Positions 22,641-31,053 of a stretch of 31,416 nucleotides of DNA are shown here, piece by piece. The position numbers were made by a program, and so were the translations under genes. Location of the stretch: positions 1 through 31,416 of the forward strand of contig CABUTR010000021.1 in assembly GCA_902494555.1 (NCBI GenBank), in the 5' to 3' direction. The notes under the pieces were generated by a model, which was not told the origin of the DNA, made no database searches, and worked only from the letters and a program-made list of their open reading frames with translations. The DNA is from an uncultured Collinsella sp. Lineage in GTDB: Bacteria > Actinomycetota > Coriobacteriia > Coriobacteriales > Coriobacteriaceae. Position 1 is the first letter of the stretch. Each line of letters begins with the position of its first letter.

Positions 22641-22705
22641 AAACCATCACAACATTCGACGAAAATCGCGATTTTGCCGAAAAACATCGAATGTTGTGAT
22701 GGTTT
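22641..22705. repeat. Family A hairpin repeat, copy A3
   Basis: A perfect 19-bp stem AAACCATCACAACATTCGA (22641-22659) with 22687-22705, identical to A1. The 27-nt loop matches the reverse complement of the A1/A2 loop, so the unit is inverted relative to them. It begins immediately at the MFS stop codon. Confidence 0.8.
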
Positions 22706-22737
22706 GCGCCCCGGGTCAGGCCACCCTGCGAGTCCGG

Positions 22738-22775
22738 CCACCACAAAGGGGCCAGGCACCTTTGTGGTGGTTTTT
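22738..22775 (+). terminator. Family B hairpin repeat, copy B4
   Basis: CCACCACAAAGG (22738-22749) and CCTTTGTGGTGG (22759-22770) around GGCCAGGCA, followed by TTTTT. A TTGACG (22779-22784) and TATACC (22804-22809), spaced 19 nt, follow as a possible promoter for the next gene. Confidence 0.75.
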
Positions 22776-22864
22776 GCTTTGACGGGCCGCGCCTGTGCCT
22801 TGGTATACCATGTACGCCGTTTGCGAATACACCCCACACCGCCGCACAACCCAGAAAGGACCCC

Positions 22865-23686
22865 ATGGACACCACCTTCAGCCACATCAAAGCCGTGTTC
22901 TGCGATATCGATGGCACGCTGCTCACGAGCCAGCACACGGTGTCCCCGCGCACCGTGGCGGCGATCCGCGCCCTGCGCGAGCGCGGCGTGCTCTTTGGCC
23001 TGTGCACCGGGCGTGACGCCCACGCGACCGAGGCCATGTACGAGCCCTGGGGCATCGAAGGCCTGGTGGACGTGATGGTGGGCTGCGGTGGCGCCGAGGT
23101 CATCGACCGCGCGCACGACATCAACGAGCTGAGCTATCCGCTGCCGGGCGAGACCATCGCACGCATCTGCAGGCACATGGCGGACCTTCCGGCAACACCC
23201 GTCTGCCCCCGAGACGGCGTGTTCTACGTGCCCGAGAGCAACGCGTGCGTCGAGCACCTGTCGCGCGTCGACGGCGTGCCCTACCAGGTGGTCGATTTTG
23301 CCGAGTTTTTGCGCGAGCCGCAGCCCAAGGTGATGTTTACCATGGCGCCCGAGGTGATGCCGCAGGTGATTGAGCGGGCGTCGACGTTTGCCGATGACAC
23401 TGTTAAGGCGGCGGCCCTGCAGACCACGCAGCGGCTCTACGAGTTCATGGATCCGCGCGTGTCCAAGACGCGCGGCCTTGTGCGCGTGGCGGAGCTCAAC
23501 GACATGGAGCTCCAGGACATCTGCGTGTTTGGCGATGCGGACAACGACACCTGCATGGTGGCTGACGCCGGCGTGGGCGTGGCCATGGCAAACGGCAGCG
23601 ACGCCACCCGTGCCGCCGCCGACTTTGTAACCGCGAGCAACGACAAAGACGGCATCGCGATCTTTATCGAGGAACATCTGCTGTAG
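22865..23686 (+). CDS. Cof-type HAD-superfamily phosphatase
   Basis: A 273-aa haloacid dehalogenase-like hydrolase of the Cof/class IIB branch. Motif I is DIDGTLLTS near residues 14-22 (nucleophile Asp14), motif II is CTGRD near 47-51, the cap domain lies about 85-190, and motifs III/IV are Lys in SKTRG near 204 and FGDADNDTCM near 223. These enzymes dephosphorylate small phosphorylated metabolites such as sugar phosphates or flavin/PLP precursors; the substrate cannot be told. AAAGGA precedes the ATG. It is monocistronic, between hairpins B4 and B5. Confidence 0.93.
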   Translation: MDTTFSHIKAVFCDIDGTLLTSQHTVSPRTVAAIRALRERGVLFGLCTGRDAHATEAMYEPWGIEGLVDVMVGCGGAEVIDRAHDINELSYPLPGETIARICRHMADLPATPVCPRDGVFYVPESNACVEHLSRVDGVPYQVVDFAEFLREPQPKVMFTMAPEVMPQVIERASTFADDTVKAAALQTTQRLYEFMDPRVSKTRGLVRVAELNDMELQDICVFGDADNDTCMVADAGVGVAMANGSDATRAAADFVTASNDKDGIAIFIEEHLL

Positions 23687-23699
23687 CGCAGGGGGAGAA

Positions 23700-23734
23700 C
23701 CACCGCAAAAGGGGACAGGCTCCTTTTGCGGTGG
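23700..23734 (+). terminator. Family B hairpin repeat, copy B5 (variant)
   Basis: CCACCGCAAAAGG (23700-23712) pairs with CCTTTTGCGGTGG (23722-23734) around GGACAGGCT. The two arms differ from B1-B4 at matching positions, so pairing is kept (compensatory change). No T-run follows. Confidence 0.7.
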
Positions 23735-24073
23735 CCTCAGGCGATTTGGGCGAATTGATACCGAAAATCTGCGCGAAAATTCAAATTTAGTTGTCTGAAC
23801 ATCACACTTCTAACCACCGATGGGTCAAAGATATTCTCATCAGTTTGATAGGATATTCCTTCCGGTTAATGACCTACTGCTCACGGTCGATTTTCGACCG
23901 TGAGCGGGATGTTTGCTCTTGAGCAAAATGTTGTGCAAATTAATTTAATGCCATTAAAAAAATGATGGGCAACTAAATTACCAGCAGAAACAAAAATAGA
24001 TAGCGAATAAACAAAGGTAAATCTGAGCAAATGTCAAGAGAATTGAGAATTCGCTACAAAACTATCGGTTTTC

Positions 24074-24103
24074 TTGTTCAGATGTTCAAACAATCGCTAC
24101 AAT
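24074..24103 (+). promoter_or_regulatory. Candidate promoter of the pilus operon
   Basis: TTGTTC (24074-24079), 18 nt, TACAAT (24098-24103). The predicted start near 24110 gives an ~85-nt leader. No better -35/-10 pair is evident closer to the gene. Confidence 0.45.
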
Positions 24104-24118
24104 ATAGATTACTAAGCG

Positions 24119-24139
24119 TGCGCAATTACAGATTGCGCA
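24119..24139 (+). promoter_or_regulatory. Leader hairpin before the first pilin gene
   Basis: TGCGCAAT (24119-24126) and ATTGCGCA (24132-24139) form a perfect 8-bp stem with a 5-nt loop near the 5' end of the predicted mRNA. It may stabilise the transcript or be a regulator site. Confidence 0.45.
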
Positions 24140-24193
24140 GATACGTTTGATAGTGAAAGAGCAAGATCGCGGTCTCTTGGGGAGGAGACATCG

Positions 24194-27100
24194 ATGAAAG
24201 CGAATTCAGAAAAAACTAAGCAGAGTAAAAAAGCGACGCGCCGTGTACTGGCAGGCGTTTTGTGCGGAGCCTCCGTTTTGAGCCTGGTACTGTCGCTCGT
24301 TATGCCCCCGATCTCGCAGGCCATCGCCAACGATGCCCAGACAGTTTCTACCGCGGAAACTGTAATGGGGGGGGGTTCCTCAAGTGAGTCCGCTGCTGTA
24401 GGTAACACCAGCGAGGATGCCGAAAACCAGAATAGCGACGAGACCGATGGCGGCGAGTCTGGCTCTTCAAATAGTGTTGAGCAGGCTCAGAGTGCGAATG
24501 CGGCTTCAGCGGGAGCGACGGCCACCGTGAAGCCGGGAATTTACGTTCCCACGTCTATCGGTATCGGTACGAATATCAATGTCTCAACCCCTGATCCCGG
24601 CGTGGCCACCTACGTCGGCCGCGACATGTACATCGGTGGTAAGCCGAGCGATAAGCCGAGCGACGGCGCTATCGATCTTGATGCGGACAACGCCCCCACC
24701 GGCTCATATGCCGCTGAGGCGGAGGGCCTTACCGTGGTCCGTGGCAAGCTTGCCATGAATCCACTCAAAGAGAGCTGGCCCTATAATAATAGTGGCGGCG
24801 CTGGTTTCCGCTTTGGCACCGTTGGTTTTGGTTCCCAGTTCCGTCCTGTCTACGGCAGCACCGTGCTTGCGGTCGCCGGAATCGACAGTGCGATCACCAA
24901 AATGAGCGTTGGTTACAACGGCAACTTGCCGGGGGCGACTACCGTTGGCGCTTGGAACAAAGGCGCTTGGGTCGGACAGCAGAGACCTTTTGAGGGCGCG
25001 ACTCCTTCCGGCTTTGCCTACACCGCGCAAATCGCAGGCCCCATCACATACTGGCGCGATAGCGACTATAAACGCCAGTCTGTGGTGACAATGCAGGGTA
25101 ATTGGTACGAGGGCTTGTCTGCTCTGGAAAGCACCCTGTTCAATAAAGCTGTTGATTTGACTAATGTCAACGGTAGCGATTATTCGAGCTATAACGGTAC
25201 AAATGGATACCTCTCGAAGCTATCGAAACAGCTCGACTCGTTTGAAGATACCGGCGAGGTGGATGTCAACGGCTTTGCAGAGCCTAATAGCAACTACGTC
25301 ATCAACAAGTACAATAACGACGGAACAAGCTATACACTCAAATTCGATGGTAGCGACGATGGTAGCGGCAAGTCTGTTTCCGGTGCGCTCGATACCGGAA
25401 TCCCGAGCAATAAGATTCGCAACACCGAGCGACTCATCACCTTTACCGGCGATGGAACTTCTATGCAACAGGTCTTCACCATCGCCGGTTCCGAGCTCTC
25501 CAACTGGAAGGATGGCGTCTACTACCGCGGCGTCGACTTTAAGTTCACCAATATCCCCGAAGGCGCATCCATTGTCGTGAACGTTACAGGTACTAATCCT
25601 GTCGAGTTCCACAACGGCTGGCGCTTCTGGTGGGGAGATACAGAAATATCTCGCGGTTACGAGAGTCAGTACGCCAAGAAAGACCTTGACGCGAAATACT
25701 CGCTGGCCTCCCAGTCCATCATGTGGAACTTCGTCGATACCACCAGCCTTACCATTCGAGGCGGCATCGCGGGAGAAAACCGCGCGGACTGGGGATACGG
25801 CGGCACAGCCACCGGTGCCAAGTGGACTGACGACGATCCTGCGGCGGCTATGATCGGATCGATTCTCGTTCCCAACGGAAGTTTCGACGACCATGTGACT
25901 ACCAACGGCCGCGTTTATGTGGGCGTCGATTTCTCAATGAACAGCCCGAAGGTTGCCGCAGCATTTGGTGAGGGTAACTCGGCTTCCGTCATCGATATGG
26001 ATCAGGAGCGTCACAACTTCCCGTGGTCTGGCTCGTATACACCGGACGGTTCCTCCATTGCATGGCGCAAAGTTGACGCTGCGGACGGCACGATGCTGCT
26101 CCCCGGCTCCTCGTGGACGATATACGGCACTTTCGAAGATGCCAAGAACGGGGAGTATCCCATCGTTACGGTAACGGATGGCAGTGCCAACGATTACGCT
26201 TCGGTTCATGGCGAGCTTCAGTTCAACTATTTGAATCAGAAGGCCGATCCGAGTAAGGAGATCTCGAATTCTAACCGGGCATTCACCTATTTCATCAAAG
26301 AGGTGACGGCGCCGGAGGGTTACCAGGTTTCGGACAAGATCTACTACGCCACCATGAACAATGCTGGTGAGACGGTTAACTATATCCAGGGCTATGTGGA
26401 TAAGGACGGAACGCAGCATCCGTTCGACTCTTCTAACCCCAAGGGTGCCATCGCCAACACCAAGATCACCGGTACGGTGTCTTGGACCAAGGTGGAGAAG
26501 GACGATGCAAAACACACTCCTTTGGCTGGTTCCGAGTGGAAGCTTGCGAAACTGGGTGCCGATGGCTTGATCGAGGAGAAGTCCTGGACCGTGAGCGACC
26601 GGGTGAGCGACCAGTCGACTTCGAGCGATACCACGTGGGCAGACAGCGACGAGGCGTCCGGCAAGTTCACGCTCAAGGGCCTGCTGCCGGGCACGTATAC
26701 GCTTGTTGAGACCCAGGCGCCGTTTGGCTACAACTTGGACGCGGGTTACGAGTTCACGGTGGACAAGGACGGTTCCGTTAAGTGGACCGAGGACAAAAGG
26801 CTGGCTTTCGACGAGGGCGGCAACGCGTACATCTCCGATTCTCTCACCACCACGTCCGTGGAGATTCCGGTGACCAAATCTGTTCGCAATACGGATTGGC
26901 CGATAGATGTCAAGGGTTATATCCCGTTCAACTTCGAGATCACGGCGGCGACGTCCGACCCCGCGGCTCCGATGCCTGGCGTAACGACCATTTCCGTTGC
27001 ACCTACGGACGCGTCCAAGGTCAACGACATCGTTGCGAACTTTGAGAAGATTGCATTCAACAAGGACCATCTTGCCAAGATCGACGCTTCGAACCCGACG

Positions 27101-27520
27101 GGCGCCAAGACCTACACCTACACGGTGAAGGAGGTCGCGCCTACCACCGGTGCCATCGACAAGCTCCGCTACTCCAAGGCCGAGTACCAGGTGGCCGTCA
27201 CGGTGAAGGCCGTGGTGAATGAAGCTGGCAAGTACTCCGGCCTCACCACCTCCACCAAGGTCACGCAGGTGAAGGACGACATGGGCAACACCGTTAATAA
27301 GGTCATCGGCACCGTCGATGCGCCCAAGACCATTCCCGCTTCCACCTTCACCAACGTGAAAGTCCTCACGGACCTCCCGCTCACCGGCGCGGGTTGGACC
27401 GAAAACTCCATGCTCCTCGTGGGTGCCGGTCTCATGCTTCTGAGCGGCATCGCTGCGGGAGCGTATTGGTTCGCTACAAAGCACCGCCTGGACGACCCGT
27501 CCGATGGCGCTGGTAGATAG
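24194..27520 (+). CDS. Large LPXTG pilin/adhesin (tip or minor pilin)
   Basis: An 1108-aa surface protein anchored or polymerised by sortase. A Lys/Arg-rich n-region and hydrophobic segment (residues 1-45) form the signal peptide. A low-complexity Ser/Glu/Asn stretch (about 55-110) follows. Residues about 115-610 are a large domain I do not recognise, probably the adhesive head. Two SpaA/CnaB-like domains follow (about 615-755 with E-box KEVTAPEGY; about 759-880 with ETQAPFGY). A Spy0128/FctA-like isopeptide domain (about 885-1055) starts EIPVTKSV. Then come LPLTG at 1061-1065, a hydrophobic segment and a basic tail. GGAGGAG lies 7 nt before the ATG. A run of nine G interrupts the region after the signal peptide. 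It is first in the pilin-pilin-sortase operon. Confidence 0.92.
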   Translation: MKANSEKTKQSKKATRRVLAGVLCGASVLSLVLSLVMPPISQAIANDAQTVSTAETVMGGGSSSESAAVGNTSEDAENQNSDETDGGESGSSNSVEQAQSANAASAGATATVKPGIYVPTSIGIGTNINVSTPDPGVATYVGRDMYIGGKPSDKPSDGAIDLDADNAPTGSYAAEAEGLTVVRGKLAMNPLKESWPYNNSGGAGFRFGTVGFGSQFRPVYGSTVLAVAGIDSAITKMSVGYNGNLPGATTVGAWNKGAWVGQQRPFEGATPSGFAYTAQIAGPITYWRDSDYKRQSVVTMQGNWYEGLSALESTLFNKAVDLTNVNGSDYSSYNGTNGYLSKLSKQLDSFEDTGEVDVNGFAEPNSNYVINKYNNDGTSYTLKFDGSDDGSGKSVSGALDTGIPSNKIRNTERLITFTGDGTSMQQVFTIAGSELSNWKDGVYYRGVDFKFTNIPEGASIVVNVTGTNPVEFHNGWRFWWGDTEISRGYESQYAKKDLDAKYSLASQSIMWNFVDTTSLTIRGGIAGENRADWGYGGTATGAKWTDDDPAAAMIGSILVPNGSFDDHVTTNGRVYVGVDFSMNSPKVAAAFGEGNSASVIDMDQERHNFPWSGSYTPDGSSIAWRKVDAADGTMLLPGSSWTIYGTFEDAKNGEYPIVTVTDGSANDYASVHGELQFNYLNQKADPSKEISNSNRAFTYFIKEVTAPEGYQVSDKIYYATMNNAGETVNYIQGYVDKDGTQHPFDSSNPKGAIANTKITGTVSWTKVEKDDAKHTPLAGSEWKLAKLGADGLIEEKSWTVSDRVSDQSTSSDTTWADSDEASGKFTLKGLLPGTYTLVETQAPFGYNLDAGYEFTVDKDGSVKWTEDKRLAFDEGGNAYISDSLTTTSVEIPVTKSVRNTDWPIDVKGYIPFNFEITAATSDPAAPMPGVTTISVAPTDASKVNDIVANFEKIAFNKDHLAKIDASNPTGAKTYTYTVKEVAPTTGAIDKLRYSKAEYQVAVTVKAVVNEAGKYSGLTTSTKVTQVKDDMGNTVNKVIGTVDAPKTIPASTFTNVKVLTDLPLTGAGWTENSMLLVGAGLMLLSGIAAGAYWFATKHRLDDPSDGAGR
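24367..24375 (+). repeat. G9 homopolymer tract inside the pilin gene
   Basis: Nine G in a row cover the end of codon 58 (ATG) and the Gly codons 59-61, just after the signal peptide. Tracts of this length are prone to slipped-strand changes in length, which would shift the frame of the remaining ~1050 codons. Confidence 0.9.
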
Positions 27521-27559
27521 ATGTTTATGAATGTCGGGCTCATTTCTGAAAGGGGAATC

Positions 27560-29365
27560 ATGAACCGATTCGTACAAAAGCTGATCGCTGGCGTCGCTGC
27601 CGTCGCGATCGCCGTAACCGGCCTGCTGGGTGGAGCGCCTGTGGCCAAGGCTGCGGATCCCGCACAGGGAACCATCACCATCCACAACGCCTCCAACGAT
27701 ACTGCGCCGCACACGCTCGATGGCTGGAAGCTCGCTTCGCTGAAGAACGTTGACTCCGCCAACGGCAAGCTCACGTTTCTCATCGACACCAATGATGACC
27801 TTGTGAACGTGATCGAGGCTTCGATGACCGATGCCCAGCGAAAAGAGTACGAGGCAGACCGCAACTACTACAAAGCTGCGGACAGCAAAGACAACAACCC
27901 GATCGGTTACCTGGTCGCCAACGACTTCAAGAGCCTCAGCGAGCCGGACAATCCGTGGGGTGGAAATTCATCAGCGCTGCGCACGTTCGCGACGAATCTT
28001 TCGAAGGAGCTTGCTAAGGAAGGTGCCACCACGGCTTCCCCGACTCAGTTTAAGAGTGCAGAGAAAGGCTATGATAACACCTGCGAACAGGGCCTTTGGT
28101 TCCTGAAGGATACTACGGACGATTCGATAACGCAGTCCATCCCCATAATCGTCGCCACCAAGCTCGCCGACTATCCCACGGGGACTAACGATTGGGGCAC
28201 CGTCACGCTGAAGATGAACGTGCCGACCGTTGATAAGAAGATCACCAAGACTGCTACCGGCACCGTTGCAGCTAATGGCTACAATGCAGACGCCCGCATC
28301 GGCGACGTGGTCAAGTATGAGCTCAGCTCTGTTATCCCGACCTACACCGGCTACGACATCAGCAACCCTCCCCGTGTGTTCAAGCTTATCGATACCGCAT
28401 CCAAGGGTCTGTCGGTTGACGAGAACTCTGTGAAGTCCGTTACCTTGAAGAGTGGCAAGACTGAAGTCGTGCTCAACAAGGGTACCGACTACACCGTTAG
28501 TAGCAATCAGTACAACGTTGCTGAAACCGAAGCCAGTTACAAAGCTGAGTATAAAAGCGGCACAGTAACCACCATCGACCTGGAGAAGTACGTCAACATG
28601 GCCGATGGCTCCAAGTCCAAGACTGATGGAAATATCCTCGAGGGCTACACCGTCGTCGTTGAGTTCGAGGCCACCGTCAACAAGGACGCGGTCATCGCTT
28701 CCGTGGGTAACCCCAACTCCGTTGAGCTTGAGTATTCTCGCACTCCTGATAACGTGTCCACCAAGATTCCTGGTCCCGAGGTTCCTCGCGTTTACACCTA
28801 CGAGTTCGGCATCCTGAAGACCGACATGGCTGGCAACACCATCCAGTCTAGCGAAGCTCTTAAGGGCGCTCAGTTCGCCATCGCTCGTGTGAACACTGGT
28901 ACTAACGCCAAGACCTTCCTGAAGAGGGATGCGAACGGTGCTTGGTCTAAGCTCACCACGGCCACGCCCGCCAAGGACGGTACCGAGGACACCGGCGTGT
29001 TCACCACCGGTGTAGACGGCAAGATTGAAATGTCCGGCCTGCCTAAGGGTACCTACTACGTCGAGGAGATCAAGGCTCCGACTGGGTACACCAACATCGG
29101 TCTGCCTAACTTTACCTTCACCATTGATTCCACCATTGATGCCGCCACTAAGGCCGCGACCGTGACCTACGCCAAGGCCGCCAACACCGACGACCGCATC
29201 GCTTTCGACACCACCACCGCTTCCCAGGCCAACGTGAAGAACGCCAAGAACCTCACCGAGCTGCCCTTGACCGGTGACCTGGGCATCAAGGTTTTCATCA
29301 CCGTGGGCGTGCTGCTCATGGCTGCTGGCGCCGCCTTCGCCCTGAGTGCACGTATGCGCGCTTAA
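27560..29365 (+). CDS. Backbone pilin, LPXTG/CnaB type
   Basis: A 601-aa major pilin subunit. The signal peptide ends AKA-AD near residue 31. The N-terminal D1-type domain (about 35-220) ends with a TNDWGTVTLKMNVPTVDKKI segment that corresponds in place to the pilin motif, whose Lys joins subunits. The central isopeptide domain (about 225-420) follows, then a SpaA/CnaB domain (about 425-560) with the E-box TYYVEEIKAPTGY. LPLTG lies at 568-572 with a membrane segment and ARMRA tail. I chose ATG 27560 because GAAAGGGG precedes it and the signal peptide begins there; an upstream in-frame ATG at 27521 lacks a ribosome site. It is 39 nt downstream of the adhesin gene. Confidence 0.93.
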   Translation: MNRFVQKLIAGVAAVAIAVTGLLGGAPVAKAADPAQGTITIHNASNDTAPHTLDGWKLASLKNVDSANGKLTFLIDTNDDLVNVIEASMTDAQRKEYEADRNYYKAADSKDNNPIGYLVANDFKSLSEPDNPWGGNSSALRTFATNLSKELAKEGATTASPTQFKSAEKGYDNTCEQGLWFLKDTTDDSITQSIPIIVATKLADYPTGTNDWGTVTLKMNVPTVDKKITKTATGTVAANGYNADARIGDVVKYELSSVIPTYTGYDISNPPRVFKLIDTASKGLSVDENSVKSVTLKSGKTEVVLNKGTDYTVSSNQYNVAETEASYKAEYKSGTVTTIDLEKYVNMADGSKSKTDGNILEGYTVVVEFEATVNKDAVIASVGNPNSVELEYSRTPDNVSTKIPGPEVPRVYTYEFGILKTDMAGNTIQSSEALKGAQFAIARVNTGTNAKTFLKRDANGAWSKLTTATPAKDGTEDTGVFTTGVDGKIEMSGLPKGTYYVEEIKAPTGYTNIGLPNFTFTIDSTIDAATKAATVTYAKAANTDDRIAFDTTTASQANVKNAKNLTELPLTGDLGIKVFITVGVLLMAAGAAFALSARMRA

Positions 29366-29451
29366 TTCCCTAGCTTGATGACGCGGCGAGCGGGCGATCG
29401 TCGTCTCCTATCAGCGCCTGCGCGCCGCGTTCTCATATTCCCTTTCGCCGC

Positions 29452-29481
29452 ACCCCGTCGCGCTTGGACACGCGGCGGGGT
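29452..29481 (+). terminator. GC-rich hairpin between pilin and sortase genes
   Basis: ACCCCGTCGCG (29452-29462) pairs with CGCGGCGGGGT (29471-29481), with one G-U pair. There is no long T-run, so it probably acts as a partial terminator or as a processing/stability element that keeps sortase mRNA below pilin mRNA. Confidence 0.5.
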
Positions 29482-29529
29482 CGGTGCTTTGACCGTGCCC
29501 TCACACCCACACCCCCGGAGGTGAACCAC

Positions 29530-30669
29530 ATGGAGGCAATCAAGCCCGTATCGACGATGCGCACGCCGAGCGGCGGTTCGAACCCGGCTTCCCCCAGCCG
29601 ACGTAAACCGCCCCTCGTCCTGCGCCTGCTTTCCCTTCTGTGCTTTGCCGCCGGCTTTGTTATCGTGGCCACGCCCCTCGTCCTGCGCGCCATGTCCCAG
29701 GCCGAGCAGACGGCCGCAGTTGCCGCGGCCCAAAACACCGTGGATGGCTGGCCCTATCCGCAGGCAGAGGAGGCCCTCGCGGCAGCGCGCGCCTACAACG
29801 AGCAGTTGGCCGCCGGCGGTCAGGACGTCATCGGCGAGGTCGTGGACCCGTTCGGTAGCACCTCCGGCGCTTCCACCGCAACAGGTGCCAAGGACTCCAT
29901 CGCCTCGCAAGACACCACGTACCAGGGCCTGCTCGACGCGGGTTCGGGCCTTATGTGCTCGGTGCGTATCCCCAAGATCGACGTGAACCTGCCCGTGTAC
30001 CATGGCACCTCCAACGAGGTGCTCGCCGCGGGCGCCGGCCACCTGTACGGAACGTCGCTGCCCGTGGGCGGCGAGAGTACGCATGCCGTGCTCACCGGTC
30101 ACCGTGGCGTGCCGGGCTCGCTCCTGTTCACGCGCTTGGATGAGCTGCGGGTGGGCGACTCGTTTTACATCGAGGTGATGGGCGAAGAACTGGGCTACAA
30201 GATCGACCGCATAGACGTGATCGAGCCCGATGACGATTCCAAGTTGCGCGTGACCGCCGGCGAGGACCGCGTGACGCTCATGACCTGCACGCCCTACGGC
30301 GTGAACTCGCACCGCCTGCTGGTATCGGGTGTGCGTGCAAGCATTCCGGATGAGGTTCCCGTGCCCGAGGAGGCACAGGGCATCAACACCACCGCGGTGG
30401 CGCTGGGCGTTCTGGGCGCGCTGCTGGCGATTGTTGTGGGTCTCGTTGTGGCCGGGCACGTGCGCAAGAAGCGGCGCGCGGCGCAGCGTGCGGCCGTTGC
30501 CGCCGCGGTGACGCTGGGCGCCGACGCGGCTGCTGGCGATGGCGGAAACGGGTGGACCGTGGGAGCCTCCAGGCCTGCGGCCTCCTTCGTCTCCTCTGCT
30601 TCAGCCTCCTCGGCTTCCCCCGATTCCGATGCTGTTTCTCCCGAGTATCGCGGGCGACACCTGCGCTAG
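29530..30669 (+). CDS. srtC: Class C sortase (pilus polymerase)
   Basis: A 379-aa membrane transpeptidase that links pilins between the LPXTG Thr and a pilin-motif Lys. An N-terminal membrane helix (about 30-52) precedes a lid with the class C DPF motif (106-108). The catalytic residues are His191 in LTGHRG, Cys253 in TLMTCTPYG and Arg262 in NSHRLLV. A second membrane helix (about 282-305) is typical of class C. It is followed by an unusual ~70-residue Ala/Ser-rich cytoplasmic tail after KKRRAAQRA. CGGAGGTG precedes ATG 29530. It is third in the pilus operon and probably serves both upstream pilins. The odd tail ends next to a GH4 gene remnant, so it may have been created by that junction. 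Confidence 0.94.
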   Translation: MEAIKPVSTMRTPSGGSNPASPSRRKPPLVLRLLSLLCFAAGFVIVATPLVLRAMSQAEQTAAVAAAQNTVDGWPYPQAEEALAAARAYNEQLAAGGQDVIGEVVDPFGSTSGASTATGAKDSIASQDTTYQGLLDAGSGLMCSVRIPKIDVNLPVYHGTSNEVLAAGAGHLYGTSLPVGGESTHAVLTGHRGVPGSLLFTRLDELRVGDSFYIEVMGEELGYKIDRIDVIEPDDDSKLRVTAGEDRVTLMTCTPYGVNSHRLLVSGVRASIPDEVPVPEEAQGINTTAVALGVLGALLAIVVGLVVAGHVRKKRRAAQRAAVAAAVTLGADAAAGDGGNGWTVGASRPAASFVSSASASSASPDSDAVSPEYRGRHLR

Positions 30670-30715
30670 CGCCCGCGTTGGTGCTCAATATCGCTCGAAG
30701 TGTAGCGCCTTCGCT

Positions 30716-31033
30716 CGCTTCCTGGTCATTTGCCAGAACCGCGGCGCGATCCCGAACATGCCGTACGACGCGATGGTCGAGCTTCCCGCGTATATCGGCA
30801 AGAACGGCCCCGAGGTCATCTCGCGCGACAACATCCCGCTGTTCCAGCAGGGCCTCATGATGCAGCAGCTCAACTCCGAGAAGCTCGTGGTCGAGGCGTG
30901 CATCGAGGGTTCGTACGAGAAGGCGCTCAAGGCGTTCACACTCAACAAGACGGTCCCGTCCATGAAGGTCGCCAAGGAGATTCTCGACGACATGATCGAG
31001 GCCAACAAGGACTTCTGGCCCGAGCTTAAGTAA
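30716..31033 (+). pseudogene. 3' remnant of a GH4 6-phospho-alpha-glucosidase gene
   Basis: The frame reads RFLVICQNRGAIPNMPYDAMVELPAYIG, then LFQQGLMMQQLNSEKLVVEA, EKALKAFTLNKTVPSMKVA and the C-terminus EANKDFWPELK. This matches the last ~105 residues of NAD/Mn-dependent family 4 glycosidases of the GlvA/MalA type (normally ~440 aa). The N-terminal NAD-binding domain and catalytic residues are absent. The same frame continues upstream into the sortase gene but has no similarity there, so it is a 5'-truncated relic, not a functional gene. Confidence 0.85.
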
Positions 31034-31053
31034 CGAGGCCTTCGACGGCCCGA

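Larger units (their letters stand above)
23735..24193. other. AT-rich intergenic control region upstream of the pilus locus
   Basis: No gene is visible in these 459 bp, which are clearly AT-richer than the flanks. They hold a perfect 12-bp hairpin GCTCACGGTCGA with a TTT loop (23879-23905) and a TTTGCT/AGCAAA hairpin (23912-23927). A perfect 15-bp palindrome TTTAATGCCATTAAA (23944-23958) is a plausible operator. A candidate promoter and a leader hairpin are listed separately. Confidence 0.7.

Noticed and set aside
16131..23734. Recurring hairpins as a CRISPR array
   Set aside because: Copies are kilobases apart, lie between genes, and have no regular spacers or cas genes.
25934..27712. 592-codon minus-strand frame opposite the pilin genes
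   Set aside because: Arg/Gly/Val-rich shadow, while the plus strand has clear CnaB, isopeptide and LPLTG features.
30539..30715. N-terminal part of the open frame leading into the GH4 relic
   Set aside because: It overlaps the sortase tail in a different frame and shows no GH4 similarity; only the part after about 30716 is homologous.
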